A DNA stretch of 64,000 bases from Halorientalis litorea (GTDB taxonomy: Archaea > Halobacteriota > Halobacteria > Halobacteriales > Haloarculaceae). Positions 8,598 to 17,634 of the stretch are shown here, piece after piece (the stretch's first letter is position 1; every line of letters starts with the position of its first letter). The stretch lies in NCBI RefSeq assembly GCF_023028225.1, contig NZ_CP095482.1, positions 248,001 through 312,000 on the forward strand. Direction: 5' to 3'. A program made the translations under genes and the position numbers. Below the pieces are notes generated by a model that did not search any database, was not told the DNA's origin, and saw nothing but the letters and a program-made list of their open reading frames with translations.

Positions 8598-9545
8598 TTA
8601 GAGGACGCGACGCATCCACAGGCCGGGGTCGTCGAGTTCCGCGTCGGTCGGGAGGTTGTCGGGGTCGGCCCACACCGCCCCTGCCGCCTCGACGCCGTGT
8701 GCGTCGGCCACCGCGTCGAAGAAGTCCTTGCCGCGTTCGTACTGCCGGCGTTTCATCCCCAGCCCCAGCAGTCGGCGAACGAGCCGTGAAACCGGGCCAC
8801 GGCCACGGCGGCGGTCGTCGAGTTTCGCCCGCAGGTCGGCGTACTCGTCGTCGAACGCACGGTCCATGACGAGTTCCGCGTACCCCTCGACGGCCGTCAT
8901 GGTCGTGTCGAGTGCCGAGAGCGCGTCGCGGTCGATGGTTCCCTCCGCGAGGGCGTCGACGGCGACTTGCAGGTCACCCTCCAGTCGGTCCGAGAGCCAC
9001 GGCGCGGCCCCGAACTCGGCGGCGTGGGCGACTTCGTGGAACGCTATCCAGCGGCGAAAGCGGTCCGTCTCCACGTCGAGCGAGTCGGCGACCCGGCCGA
9101 TGTTGGGGTGGACGAAGTACAGCGCGTGGTCGTCGCCGTCGGCCAAGAGGAGCGGGTCGTACTGCCCGAGGACGTTCTCGGCGAGGAACGACAGAGCGAC
9201 CGACATCGAGGCGGTGTTGGCGACGCGGGCGAGGCCGGGGAGCATCCCGACCTGTGATTCGAGCGGGTCCATCACCCGCCGGAAGGTGTCGACGTTCGCG
9301 TCGATCCAGTGGTGACGGGACTGTACCTCGACGGTCTCGGGGACGTCGAAGTCGATACCGGCGACGTCACGGAGGCTGGTTCGGGCGTCGCGCACGTCGG
9401 CGGCGTACCCCTCGCGTTCGGCGGTCGAGAGGTCGAGCGACCCCGGGTCCGTCGCGGCCCTCGCGGCCTCGGTGACGGCCGACCAGTCGACCGGCCCGTC
9501 GCCCGAGGCTCCGGTGACCGCGCGGACGCTTCGATAGAGATTCAT
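8598..9545 (-). CDS. zinicin-like zinc metalloprotease family (F420-biosynthesis-associated type)
   Basis: The 315-residue protein carries HEVAHAAEF near residue 186, the HExxH zinc motif variant of the zinicin/DUF2342 family. Members were named 'coenzyme F420 biosynthesis associated' from phylogenetic co-occurrence only. Its activity is unproven. ATG 9543-9545 (MNLYRSVRAV) is chosen over an upstream in-frame start at 9572, because a CCTTTGCC box sits near the expected distance. It converges with the small membrane gene. cofD is 50 kb away in this window, so there is no local F420 link. Confidence 0.82.
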   Translation of the reverse strand: MNLYRSVRAVTGASGDGPVDWSAVTEAARAATDPGSLDLSTAEREGYAADVRDARTSLRDVAGIDFDVPETVEVQSRHHWIDANVDTFRRVMDPLESQVGMLPGLARVANTASMSVALSFLAENVLGQYDPLLLADGDDHALYFVHPNIGRVADSLDVETDRFRRWIAFHEVAHAAEFGAAPWLSDRLEGDLQVAVDALAEGTIDRDALSALDTTMTAVEGYAELVMDRAFDDEYADLRAKLDDRRRGRGPVSRLVRRLLGLGMKRRQYERGKDFFDAVADAHGVEAAGAVWADPDNLPTDAELDDPGLWMRRVL

Positions 9546-9620
9546 ACCCGACAGGAAGCGACCACCGGGCAAAGGTCTTCCCCCGCCGCAGGCGTCTCAG
9601 CGTGCGAGGCGTCGGTCGCG

Positions 9621-9842
9621 CTACGCGCCGTCGTCGTCGCTCGCCCTGTTTCGCAGAACCCACGCCGCCGCGCCGGCGAGGGCGAGTGCCGCGAGGAGAG
9701 CGAGGAGTCGCCCCCGGCCGGACCCGTCCGAGGCCGTGGCTGTCGCGTCCTCGGGACTCTCCTCGTCGCTCCCGGTGAACGGGGCGTTGGCGGTGAACGT
9801 CGCATCGTCGAGGTGGACCTCGAGCAGTGTGAACTCGGCCAT
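9621..9842 (-). CDS. small acidic protein with one C-terminal membrane helix, 73 aa
   Basis: The start ATG is at 9840-9842. Residues 1-45 are acidic (MAEFTLLEVHLDDATF..., then a Ser/Thr/Asp linker). Residues 46-63 form a hydrophobic helix (LLALLAALALAGAAAWVL) followed by RNRASDDD. It could be a tail-anchored or stop-transfer protein with the N-terminus outside. Family not recognised. It is divergent from lsm. Confidence 0.65.
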   Translation of the reverse strand: MAEFTLLEVHLDDATFTANAPFTGSDEESPEDATATASDGSGRGRLLALLAALALAGAAAWVLRNRASDDDGA

Positions 9843-9937
9843 AGGCGACGTTCCACGGCTGTCCGCTTACCGTTTGGGATGGGGGCAGACCAGCGGCCAC
9901 ACGCGACTAGGGGCCACCGGAACGGAACGGAGCGGTA

Positions 9938-9946
9938 CGTTTATGC
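9938..9946 (+). promoter_or_regulatory. TATA-like box of the lsm-rpl37e-purF operon
   Basis: cgtttatgc is centred 27-28 bases ahead of the lsm ATG at 9970, so transcription should start at or next to the start codon. No Shine-Dalgarno sequence is seen. Confidence 0.55.
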
Positions 9947-9969
9947 ACCCGTCGCCACGCCGTAGGCGT

Positions 9970-10164
9970 ATGAGTGAGACGGACGGGCGACCGCTGGACG
10001 TACTCGAACAGGCGGTCGGTGAGACTGTGACGGTCCATCTGAAGGACGGCGAGCAGTTCCAAGGGGAGTTAGCAGGGTACGACCAGCACATGAACCTCGT
10101 CATCGAAGCGGGTGAAGACACAACGATTATACGCGGCGATAACGTGGTCACAATCAGCCTATGA
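9970..10164 (+). CDS. lsm: LSm/Sm-like archaeal protein
   Basis: This is a 64-residue Sm-fold protein. The Sm1 region reads [25 protein letters not shown] and the Sm2 region [10 protein letters not shown] (the IRGDNV signature). Archaeal LSm proteins form heptameric rings that bind U-rich RNA and tRNA-derived RNAs. ATG 9970 is fixed by the TATA-like box. Its stop overlaps the start of rpl37e by 4 bases (ATGA), a coupling conserved in haloarchaea that ties RNA binding to ribosome production. Confidence 0.95.
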   Translation: MSETDGRPLDVLEQAVGETVTVHLKDGEQFQGELAGYDQHMNLVIEAGEDTTIIRGDNVVTISL

Positions 10165-10334
10165 CTGGTGCAGGAACCCCGAGCCAAGGGAAGAAAAATA
10201 CGACGACACACGTGAAGTGCCGCCGCTGTGGCGAAAAATCGTACCACTCGAAGAAGAAAGTCTGCTCGTCCTGTGGATTCGGCAAGTCGTCGAAGCGACG
10301 AGGCTACGCCTGGCAGGAAAAAGCAGGCGAGTAA
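10161..10334 (+). CDS. rpl37e: ribosomal protein eL37
   Basis: A short gene of 57 codons in an ATGA overlap with lsm. The protein is lysine/arginine-rich (unlike the acidic proteome) with two zinc knuckles, CRRCG and CSSCG, separated by a basic stretch, and ends [11 protein letters not shown]. This is eL37 of the large ribosomal subunit. The gene is followed after 7 bases by purF, so the three genes form one transcript. Confidence 0.95.
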   Translation: MTGAGTPSQGKKNTTTHVKCRRCGEKSYHSKKKVCSSCGFGKSSKRRGYAWQEKAGE

Positions 10335-10341
10335 CCGAGCA

Positions 10342-11784
10342 ATGCACGAGAAGTGCGGCGTCGTCGGCATCTCGTTGGAGGACCGTGACGCCGCCCGCCC
10401 CCTCTACTACTCTCTCTACGCCCTCCAGCACCGCGGCCAAGAGTCGGCCGGTATCGTCACCCACGACGGGTTCCAGCAACACTCCCACGTGGAGATGGGA
10501 CTCGTCGGCGACGCCTTCGAGCCCGGTGACCTCGAACAGCTGAACGGACCGAACGGCATCGGTCACGTCCGCTACCCGACCGCCGGGAGCGTCAACGCCT
10601 GCTGTGCCCAGCCGTTCTCGGTCTCGTTCAAGAGCGGGTCCCTGGGCTTGAGCCACAACGGGAACCTCGTCAACGCCGGTGAAATCCGCGAACAGCTCGC
10701 GGACTTGGGGCACGCGTTCACTTCCGACGGCGACACCGAGGTCATCGCCCACGACCTCGCGCGGAACCTACTGGAGGAGGACCTCGTGCGGGCGGTCAAG
10801 CGCACGATGTCGCGCATCCACGGGTCGTACTCGCTGACCATCATGCACGACGACACGGTGCTTGGCGTGCGCGACCCGCAGGGCAACCGCCCGCTCTGCA
10901 TCGGGAAACTGGAGGACGGCTACGTACTGGCCTCGGAGTCGGCCGCCATCGACACGTTGGACGGCGAACTCGTCCGTGACGTACGACCGGGCGAACTCGT
11001 CGTCCTCCACCCGGACGGCACCGGATACGACACCTATCAGTTGGTACAGGCCGAAACGACCGCACACTGCTTTTTCGAACACGTCTACTTCGCGCGCCCG
11101 GACTCGGTCATCGACGACGAACTCGTCTACGAGGTTCGTCGCGAACTCGGCCGTGAACTCTGGGAGGAGAGCGGCATCGAGTCGGACGTGGTGATGCCCG
11201 TCCCGGACTCCGGACGGGCCTTCGCCTCCGGCTACGCAGAGGCCGCGAACGAGGACGGGTCGGGCGTGGAGTTCGCCGAGGGGCTGATGAAAAACCGGTA
11301 CGTCGGCCGGACGTTCATCATGCCGACCCAAGACGAACGCGAGCGTGCGGTCCGTCTGAAGCTCAACCCCATCAAATCCTCCGTCGAGGGCAGGAGCGTG
11401 ACGATAATCGACGACTCCATCGTCCGGGGGACCACCTCGAACCAACTCGTCCAACTGCTCAGGGACGCCGGGGCCGAGGAGGTCCACGTCCGCATCGGCG
11501 CGCCCCAGATTATCGCGCCCTGTTACATGGGCATCGACATGGCCTCCCGCGAGGAACTCATCGCGGCCGACAAGTCCGTCGAAGAGATACGCGCGGAGAT
11601 AGAGGCCGACTCGCTGTCGTACCTCTCTATCGACGCCGTCTCCTCGGCACTGGGGAACTCCCGGGCGGACCTCTGTCTCGGCTGTGTCACTGGGGAGTAT
11701 CCCTACGACATCGACGGCGAGACGACCGACCGAGACGTGGAGCGCCCCGTCATCTCGGGCGTCGGTGCGGAAGCGGACGACTGA
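10342..11784 (+). CDS. purF: amidophosphoribosyltransferase
   Basis: PurF makes 5-phosphoribosylamine from PRPP and glutamine, the first step of purine synthesis. Cys5 (MHEKCGVVGI) is the expected N-terminal nucleophile and needs removal of four residues. The PRPP-binding loop VTIIDDSIVRGTTSNQ is intact (around 11398). Cysteines at HCFFEHV, APCYMGID and CLGC match the four [4Fe-4S] ligands known in the Bacillus-type enzyme, so the cluster is probably kept. ATG 10342 fits the Cys position. The 480-residue length is typical. Confidence 0.96.
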   Translation: MHEKCGVVGISLEDRDAARPLYYSLYALQHRGQESAGIVTHDGFQQHSHVEMGLVGDAFEPGDLEQLNGPNGIGHVRYPTAGSVNACCAQPFSVSFKSGSLGLSHNGNLVNAGEIREQLADLGHAFTSDGDTEVIAHDLARNLLEEDLVRAVKRTMSRIHGSYSLTIMHDDTVLGVRDPQGNRPLCIGKLEDGYVLASESAAIDTLDGELVRDVRPGELVVLHPDGTGYDTYQLVQAETTAHCFFEHVYFARPDSVIDDELVYEVRRELGRELWEESGIESDVVMPVPDSGRAFASGYAEAANEDGSGVEFAEGLMKNRYVGRTFIMPTQDERERAVRLKLNPIKSSVEGRSVTIIDDSIVRGTTSNQLVQLLRDAGAEEVHVRIGAPQIIAPCYMGIDMASREELIAADKSVEEIRAEIEADSLSYLSIDAVSSALGNSRADLCLGCVTGEYPYDIDGETTDRDVERPVISGVGAEADD

Positions 11785-11900
11785 CGCGAGACGCGAACGA
11801 AGTGCGCGTCTCGGCAAGGGGAGCGGCGTGAGCCACGGCAGAACGAGCGTCCCGGAACGAACGGTAGGGGGACGTCAGACTGTGGCCGGTGACTCGCCGG

Positions 11901-12461
11901 TTACCACACGACGTACAGCAACAGGTAGACCACAGTTCCGAGTGCGAACGAGACGAGCCACAGCGACGCGGCGACCCGGCCGACGCGCCGGTGGGCCGTC
12001 TCGGCGAGTTCCTCGATGGGACGTGTCAGCGCGAGCAAGACGACGTAGTACAGCAGCGGGATGCAGACGATTGCGAGCAGGATGTGGATTGCGAGTATCG
12101 GTAGGTAGACGAACTGCCCGACGACGGCGGGGCCGGTGAAATCGGTCGGACCTTCGAGGCTCACCCGATAGAGGTAGAGGGCGAGGAAGACGGCGAACAG
12201 GCCGAGCGTCGTCACCATCGCGGCCCGGTGGCGGGTGACGTTGCCGCGGCGGATGGCCCGGACGCCGGCGAGGATGGTTCCGATAGCGACGACGCTCACC
12301 ACGGCGTTGACGTGGGGGATGGCGGCGAGGACCCACTCGGGGGCCTGTGGGAGCGCGGCTGCGGGAATGACGTTGAGGACGGCCCCGAACACCAGCGCGA
12401 GCGAGACGACGGTCAACAGTCCGGTCAGTTCCGGCACTCTGTCGCGCGCTCGAAGTTCCAT
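11901..12461 (-). CDS. DUF420 (YozB/CtaM-like) membrane protein
   Basis: The 186-residue protein has five to six membrane helices. It shows family features: HVNAVVSVVAIGTILAG near helix two, RGNVTRHRAAMVTT, and GQFVYLPILAIHILLAIV. DUF420 proteins in bacteria include CtaM, required for cytochrome oxidase maturation. In haloarchaea their role is inferred only. The start MELRARDRVP at 12459-12461 is preferred over an upstream TTG/GTG extension. It is convergent with purF. Confidence 0.85.
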   Translation of the reverse strand: MELRARDRVPELTGLLTVVSLALVFGAVLNVIPAAALPQAPEWVLAAIPHVNAVVSVVAIGTILAGVRAIRRGNVTRHRAAMVTTLGLFAVFLALYLYRVSLEGPTDFTGPAVVGQFVYLPILAIHILLAIVCIPLLYYVVLLALTRPIEELAETAHRRVGRVAASLWLVSFALGTVVYLLLYVVW

Positions 12462-12512
12462 ATCGGAACCGATGGACCGGACGGGCAAGGGCCTTACCGT
12501 CGCCGACGGCGG

Positions 12513-13634
12513 TCAGGCGTCGGGTTCGGGACGACTGCCGAGGGTGAGGTCGACAGTCTGGCGGCGGCCGTCGCGGACGATACCCACGGAGATCGTGTCG
12601 CCGGGGCTGGTCGAGAGCGCGAGGTACGTCGAAAGTTCCTGTCGTGACGGGGTGGCGCGGTCGCCCATCGAGACGACCACGTCGCCGCCGACGGGCGTCG
12701 AGACACCCCTGACGGTCCGGTCGCCGGTGGAACCTTCGAGAACGCCGTCCGACGGGGCACCCTCGACGACATCGTCGATGTAGACACCGGTCGCGTCCGC
12801 GAGGTCGTTTACATCCGCGATGCGCGGCGTGACGTTCATCAACTGGACGCCCATGTAAGTGTGGTCGTAGTCGCCACGCTGGATGAGGGCTGGGACGACG
12901 CGGCGGACGAGCGGTGCCGAAATGGCGAACCCGATGTTGTCGCCGCCGCCGGAGTTGATGACACCGGCCACTTCGCCGTCGAGTGTGACGAGTGGGCCGC
13001 CGCTGTTACCGGGGTTGACCGCGGCGTCCGTCTGGATAGCGTTGGGAATCGAGAAGTTCGGTCCGTCGGCGGTGGCCGACGCGGGGATGGCACGGCCGAC
13101 ACCGCTGACGACGCCGGCCGAGAGGGACCCGGAGAGGCCGAACGGGTTCCCGATTGCGATGACCTCCTGCCCGACTGCGACGCCGCCCTCGGCGAGCGGA
13201 AGTGGGGTCGCCTGTTCGGGATGGTCGGGGACATCGAGGACAGCGAGGTCGCTGTAGCGGTCGGTACCGACGACGGACGCCTCGCGCCACGTCCCGTCGG
13301 TGAAACGGACCTGAACCGCGTCGGCACCGTCGACGACGTGCTGGTTGGTGACGACGTGGTCTCCGTCGTAGACGAACCCGGACCCTTGCCCGCCAGAACC
13401 GGACCGGTCGTACACGCGCACGAGGACGACCGAATCTATCGTCGCCCGGTAGACGTCGGTGTACGCAGACGACGACGCGGGAGTCGTTCTGGCGGATACG
13501 TTGAGTTGCTCACGCTCTCGGTCCGGCGAGTCACGTGGTCGGTCAGTCGACGGCGCGTTACAGCCGGCGAGACCGGCAGAGAGGCCAGCGGCGGCCAACA
13601 CGAACCGTCGACGAGAGAGGTGCTCGTCGCTCAT
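12513..13634 (-). CDS. HtrA/DegP-like serine protease, Tat-exported lipoprotein
   Basis: The N-terminus (LSRRRFVLAAAGLSAGLAGC) is a Tat signal ending in a lipobox, so the protein should be lipid-anchored outside the membrane. The trypsin-like catalytic triad is visible: His in VTNQHVVDG, Asp in YSDLAVLD, Ser in NPGNSGGPL. One C-terminal PDZ domain covers about residues 275-365 (TYMGVQL...TVDLTLG). HtrA proteases remove or chaperone misfolded envelope proteins. ATG 13632-13634 gives 373 residues. No regulatory gene is next to it. Confidence 0.95.
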   Translation of the reverse strand: MSDEHLSRRRFVLAAAGLSAGLAGCNAPSTDRPRDSPDREREQLNVSARTTPASSSAYTDVYRATIDSVVLVRVYDRSGSGGQGSGFVYDGDHVVTNQHVVDGADAVQVRFTDGTWREASVVGTDRYSDLAVLDVPDHPEQATPLPLAEGGVAVGQEVIAIGNPFGLSGSLSAGVVSGVGRAIPASATADGPNFSIPNAIQTDAAVNPGNSGGPLVTLDGEVAGVINSGGGDNIGFAISAPLVRRVVPALIQRGDYDHTYMGVQLMNVTPRIADVNDLADATGVYIDDVVEGAPSDGVLEGSTGDRTVRGVSTPVGGDVVVSMGDRATPSRQELSTYLALSTSPGDTISVGIVRDGRRQTVDLTLGSRPEPDA

Positions 13635-14011
13635 ACACGGTAGTACGGTGGTGGCAGGTAAAGCCCGGCGATTGCACGCATCGCCGGGATGAAACGGGGT
13701 CCGCGGGAGTCCGCGGAGAGTACGGTTGCTTGGGGTGGGGTAAGGGTGTGGGTGTGGGTGGTGGGGTGGGTGGTGGGGTACGTGGCACCGTTGTGCCAGC
13801 AACAGGTAGTTGCGATGAGATGTACATAAATCCACTGCTCCGATTATCGTATTTGAAAACCACACACGGGCGGCGGTCACGGGCCACGCCGACAGTATCC
13901 TCGCGTGTGGTTCCCGCAACCTATTTCTTCGCTTACGGTCAAGGCACTGGCAAGAATGGGCTCTCTCACCGTGGAGTCGCTGCCGAGTTCCGGGCTCGGC
14001 GTGGTTAGAAC
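13635..14011 (+). other. intergenic region with G-rich tract and hairpin, no gene
   Basis: The 377 bases between the HtrA gene and the HalX regulator hold no convincing frame. They contain a G-rich tract at 13731-13780 (many GGG/GGGG runs on the plus strand), a perfect 6-bp hairpin TGGCAC-CGTT-GTGCCA at 13783-13798, and a lower-GC segment (about 13812-13865) with several A/T runs. The divergent promoters must lie within it. Confidence 0.6.
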
Positions 14012-14623
14012 ATGAATCACAGTTCACCGACCGTGTTGGTCGTCGACGACAACAGGGCCATCGCGAACACCTACACTGCCTTCCTCTCGGACGAGTACAC
14101 CGTCCGGACGGCCTACGACGGGTCGGAGGCGTTGGAGGAACTCGACCCCGACGTGGACGTGGTTCTCCTCGACCGCCGGATGCCGGAGGTGTCGGGCGAC
14201 GCCGTCCTCGAAGAGATAGAGTCCCGCCAACTGGACTGTCGCGTCGTGATGCTCACCGCAGTCGACCCGGACTTCGACATCGTGGACATGGGCTTCGACG
14301 AGTACATCGTCAAGCCCATCGAGCGCGAGGAACTCAACGACGTAGTCCAAGAGATGGTCGAACGCTCCACGTACGACGACGATTTCCGGCGGTTCCTGAC
14401 CTTGGTGTCGAAAAAGACCACGCTGGAGTCGGAGAAAGCAATCGACGAACTGGAGGCCAGCGAGGAGTACCAGAAAATCGAGGACCGCCTCGCGGAACGC
14501 CGTGAACAAGTCGGCGTCGACCTCTCGGACTTGGAGGAGAGTTTCGGCGACGAGTCACGCGCGGTCCACATTCCCGACGACGTTCGCGGCGACGACGGAG
14601 AGGACGACGTAGACGACGAGTGA
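14012..14623 (+). CDS. response regulator with HalX domain
   Basis: The N-terminal receiver domain (residues 6-125) has the acidic pair VVDDN, phosphoacceptor Asp in VVLLDRRMPEVSG (about residue 53), the conserved Thr in VMLTAVD and Lys in YIVKPI. The C-terminal 80 residues are a HalX helical domain (FLTLVSKKTTLESEKAIDEL..) found in haloarchaeal regulators, followed by an acidic tail. There is no histidine kinase in the window, so its signal is unknown. No DNA-binding helix-turn-helix is visible. ATG 14012 follows the intergenic G-rich region. Confidence 0.92.
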   Translation: MNHSSPTVLVVDDNRAIANTYTAFLSDEYTVRTAYDGSEALEELDPDVDVVLLDRRMPEVSGDAVLEEIESRQLDCRVVMLTAVDPDFDIVDMGFDEYIVKPIEREELNDVVQEMVERSTYDDDFRRFLTLVSKKTTLESEKAIDELEASEEYQKIEDRLAERREQVGVDLSDLEESFGDESRAVHIPDDVRGDDGEDDVDDE

Positions 14624-14832
14624 CACTGCCGGCGGCCGTCTTCTATCCCAGTCAGGTCTCACCGGCGAGTCGGCAGTATCCCCGTCGCTCGTGTGACTCC
14701 ACTCCGGACTACACCTGCGGTTCGCCGGGTCAGGTTCGGAGGTGTGGCCCCGAGAGAGCAGTCGCTCGGTGGCTTGCTCCGGTAAGAATTTGCGTGGGTG
14801 CAGTCTCTTGGGACTCCACCTGCACTTTGCAG

Positions 14833-14917
<85 letters not shown>

Positions 14918-14956
14918 ACGTTTGCTCTGTTGCACTCGTCGGTACTGGGTGATCCG

Positions 14957-14963
14957 ATAAAAG
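14957..14963 (-). promoter_or_regulatory. TATA-like box for tRNA-Leu
   Basis: On the minus strand this reads cttttat, about 43 bases ahead of the mature tRNA 5' end at 14917. It would place the transcription start about 15 bases before the tRNA. Confidence 0.45.
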
Positions 14964-15038
14964 GGCTTTCGTTTGGTCGCGCGAGAGCGGCCACGCGAAA
15001 CGGACCTTTCAAATACTGCCCATCTACTACCCACCGGC

Positions 15039-15536
15039 ATGGCTAAGTACTCGACCGGCGACGCAGGTGGCGGTGCCGGCGGGAGCTGTGAACTCTGCGG
15101 TGCGGACGACGCGGACCTCCGCACCGCGACCGTCGCCGGCGCGACGCTTGAGGTCTGTGGCGAGTGCGCCCAGCACGACGAATCCGGGGGCGGGTCCGAC
15201 GACAGCGACCGTAGCGACCGAGACCGGAAACGCCGTGCGGCACAGAACACGGCACGCATCGACGACGCCCGCACGGGCGACTCCACACACTGGGAGAAAG
15301 AGGGGACCGACTACGAGGAGGACCAACTCCCGTATCTCGTCTCCGACTACGGCAAGGAACTGACCGCCGCTCGACAGGACGCGGGCCTCCAACTGTCGGA
15401 ACTCGCCGCGGAACTGGACGTCGAAGAGTCCGACTTGCTCGCCATCGAGCAGGGTCGCGCGACGCAGGCGGGCGTGGGCGGGTCCGTGGTCGCCAAACTC
15501 GAGGACTTCCTCGACGTGGAACTGGCCGACGAGTAG
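15039..15536 (+). CDS. MBF1-like transcription factor (zinc ribbon + HTH)
   Basis: The 165-residue protein has an N-terminal zinc ribbon (CELCG...CGEC), a polar acidic linker, and a C-terminal Xre-type helix-turn-helix (about residues 105-155: [20 protein letters not shown]...). This is the layout of archaeal multiprotein bridging factor 1, which contacts TBP and the ribosome. ATG 15039 has a CTTTCAAATAC box about 28 bases upstream. The gene faces away from tRNA-Leu. Confidence 0.92.
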   Translation: MAKYSTGDAGGGAGGSCELCGADDADLRTATVAGATLEVCGECAQHDESGGGSDDSDRSDRDRKRRAAQNTARIDDARTGDSTHWEKEGTDYEEDQLPYLVSDYGKELTAARQDAGLQLSELAAELDVEESDLLAIEQGRATQAGVGGSVVAKLEDFLDVELADE

Positions 15537-15577
15537 CCACCCTGCCGACTTTTCACCCGACGCGCCCAACGGCGCGT

Positions 15578-16702
15578 ATGGACCTCACACCCGAACAGGC
15601 CGCCATCCGCGAGACGGTCCGGGAGTTCGCCGTCGAGGAGATTCGACCGACGGCCCGGGACGCGGACGAGACAGCGACCTTCCCCGAAGACGTGTGGGAC
15701 GGCCTCGCGGACCTCGAACTGACCGGGCTGACGGCCCCCGAGGAGTACGGCGGGTTCGACGCCGACCGGCTGACCTACGCACTCGTCAACGAGGAAGTCG
15801 CGTACGGGATGCTCGCGGTGGCGACGGCACTCTCCGTCCACTGTCTCGCCACCGCCTGCATCCGCGAGTTCGGCTCTCCCGACGTGCGCGAGGCGTGGCT
15901 TCCCGCGATGGTCGAGGGGCGACCCGTGGGCGCGTTCGCGCTCTCGGAACCCGACGCCGGGTCGAACCCGGCGGAGATGTCGACGGTCGCACGCCGGGAC
16001 GGCGACGAGTACGTCCTCGACGGCACGAAACAGTGGATTACGAACGGCGAACGGGCGGGCGTCGTCGTCGTCTTCGCCAAGACGGACCCCGACGACCCCG
16101 GGAGCGTCACGCAGTTTCTCGTCCCGAAGGACACCGACGGCCTGCTGGTCGGGGACAGGGAGGACAAACTCGGCCTCCGGGCGAGCGACACCACGCAACT
16201 GACCTTCGACGGGGCACGGATTCCCGCCGAGTACCGACTCACCGAGGAAGGTGAGGGGCTGTCGGCGGCACTGTCGACGCTCACGGGCGGCCGCATCGGC
16301 ATCGCCGCGCAGTCGGTCGGGTTGGCACAGGCCGCGCTGGACGAGGCCCTCGCGTACGCGGCCGACCGCGAGCAGTTCGACCGGCCCATCGGCGAGTTCC
16401 AGTCCATCCGGCACAAACTCGCGGAGATGCACACCGAGACACAGGCCGCCCGTCTGCTGACGCGGGACGCGGCCCGGCGGGAGGACGCGGGCGAGTCAGT
16501 GCGGACGGCGGCGAGCATGGCGAAGTACTACGCGAGCGAGACGGCCGTCGACGTGACGAACGAGGCGGTCCAGATTCACGGCGGCTACGGCTACACCACC
16601 GACTTCCCGGTCGAACGACTCTACCGCGACGCGAAGGTGACGACCATCTACGAGGGGACCACCGAGATACAGAAGAACGTCGTCGCGCGCGAACTGCTGT
16701 AG
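15578..16702 (+). CDS. acyl-CoA dehydrogenase
   Basis: The 374-residue flavoenzyme has the full acyl-CoA dehydrogenase fold. The N-terminal helical domain comes first, then the FAD-contact motif [11 protein letters not shown], then QWITNG, and a C-terminal helical domain with [19 protein letters not shown] and the catalytic Glu in IYEGTTEIQ. It oxidises an acyl-CoA to the enoyl form; chain length cannot be told. A GACTTTTCAC box lies 27 bases upstream of ATG 15578. No other beta-oxidation gene is adjacent, except the MaoC hydratase 47 kb away. Confidence 0.94.
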   Translation: MDLTPEQAAIRETVREFAVEEIRPTARDADETATFPEDVWDGLADLELTGLTAPEEYGGFDADRLTYALVNEEVAYGMLAVATALSVHCLATACIREFGSPDVREAWLPAMVEGRPVGAFALSEPDAGSNPAEMSTVARRDGDEYVLDGTKQWITNGERAGVVVVFAKTDPDDPGSVTQFLVPKDTDGLLVGDREDKLGLRASDTTQLTFDGARIPAEYRLTEEGEGLSAALSTLTGGRIGIAAQSVGLAQAALDEALAYAADREQFDRPIGEFQSIRHKLAEMHTETQAARLLTRDAARREDAGESVRTAASMAKYYASETAVDVTNEAVQIHGGYGYTTDFPVERLYRDAKVTTIYEGTTEIQKNVVARELL

Positions 16703-16758
16703 GGCGGCGAGTCGGTCCCACCGAAGCCCCTATTTTCCGTCCGCCCGTATCGCCACCA

Positions 16759-17301
16759 GTGATACACCGGGAGTACGAGGCGTACGTGTACGACTTGGAC
16801 GGCACGCTCGTCCACCTCGACGTGGACTGGGCGGCCGTCAGAGACGACGTCGCCGCCGCACTCAGGACACGCGGACTCGACGTGGACGGTGTGAACCTGT
16901 GGGGACTGCTCGAACTGGGCGACGAGACGGGGTACCGTGACATCGTCGAGGAACACGTCGGCGAGTACGAACGTGATGGGGCCCGCTCCTCACAGCGACT
17001 CGCCCCCGCCGACAGACTCCCGCACGACGTGCCGGTCGGTGTCTGCTCGCTCAACAGCGAGGCCGCCTGCCGCATCGCGTTGGAGATTCACGGCCTCGAC
17101 GACGCGGTGGGTCCGGTCGTCGGGCGGGACTCACACGAGGCAGAGAAGCCCCACCCGGGTCCCCTGCTGTCCGTCGTAGAGCAGTTGGGCGTGTCGCCGG
17201 GCGAGACGCTGTTCGTGGGCGACACGGAGCGTGACGCGGAGACGGCCCGGGAGGCGGGCACGGCCTTCGCGTGGGCCGAGGAGTGGGCACCGGAGGAGTG
17301 A
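16759..17301 (+). CDS. HAD-superfamily phosphatase
   Basis: The 180-residue protein starts with GTG at 16759 (a TATTTTCC box 25 bases upstream supports it). HAD motifs are visible: YDLDGTL (nucleophile Asp and acid/base Asp), a serine in VCSLNSE, the motif III lysine likely in EAEKPHPGP, and VGDTERDAE. It resembles phosphoglycolate-phosphatase-like members, but the substrate is not known. Its stop abuts the stop of the small membrane gene on the other strand. Confidence 0.88.
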   Translation: MIHREYEAYVYDLDGTLVHLDVDWAAVRDDVAAALRTRGLDVDGVNLWGLLELGDETGYRDIVEEHVGEYERDGARSSQRLAPADRLPHDVPVGVCSLNSEAACRIALEIHGLDDAVGPVVGRDSHEAEKPHPGPLLSVVEQLGVSPGETLFVGDTERDAETAREAGTAFAWAEEWAPEE

Positions 17302-17541
17302 CTACGCCGTGCGGCGAGCGTAGAGGAACACCGCGACGGCGGTACACAGCCAGACGATGGCCCCGACGCGGACGGCGAAACTCACGCGTGCCGGCCACGA
17401 CGGGAGCGTGACGGTGGCCGAAAGGACGGCGACGACCGGCGCGCCGACGACGATGGTGGCGACGAACGTGACCTGCATGACCCACCCGTAGTCGACCCCT
17501 TCCGTCGGTTCCTCGTCCTCCTCGTCGACGCGTACTGGCAC
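17302..17541 (-). CDS. small two-helix membrane protein (DUF5822-like)
   Basis: The GTG at 17539-17541 gives 79 residues with two hydrophobic helices (VMQVTFVATIVVGAPVVAVL and VGAIVWLCTAVAVFLYA) and the motif GVDYGWVMQV. It looks like a haloarchaeal small membrane family, DUF5822 from memory. The GTG is preferred over TTG 17568, because a GATTTGTTCG box is centred about 25 bases upstream. Role unknown. Divergent from panB. Confidence 0.72.
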   Translation of the reverse strand: MPVRVDEEDEEPTEGVDYGWVMQVTFVATIVVGAPVVAVLSATVTLPSWPARVSFAVRVGAIVWLCTAVAVFLYARRTA

Positions 17542-17634
17542 ACGTCCGGGTCGGCGACGCCCGAACAAATCGGTTGCGACCGCAGGTTGCCACTATCGGA
17601 TACGTTTACCACGCCGGGCACCCAGCGGTCGGGT

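Noticed and set aside
8598-9545. F420 gene cluster around the zinicin gene
   Set aside because: The family name rests on genome co-occurrence, and no other F420 gene is adjacent here.
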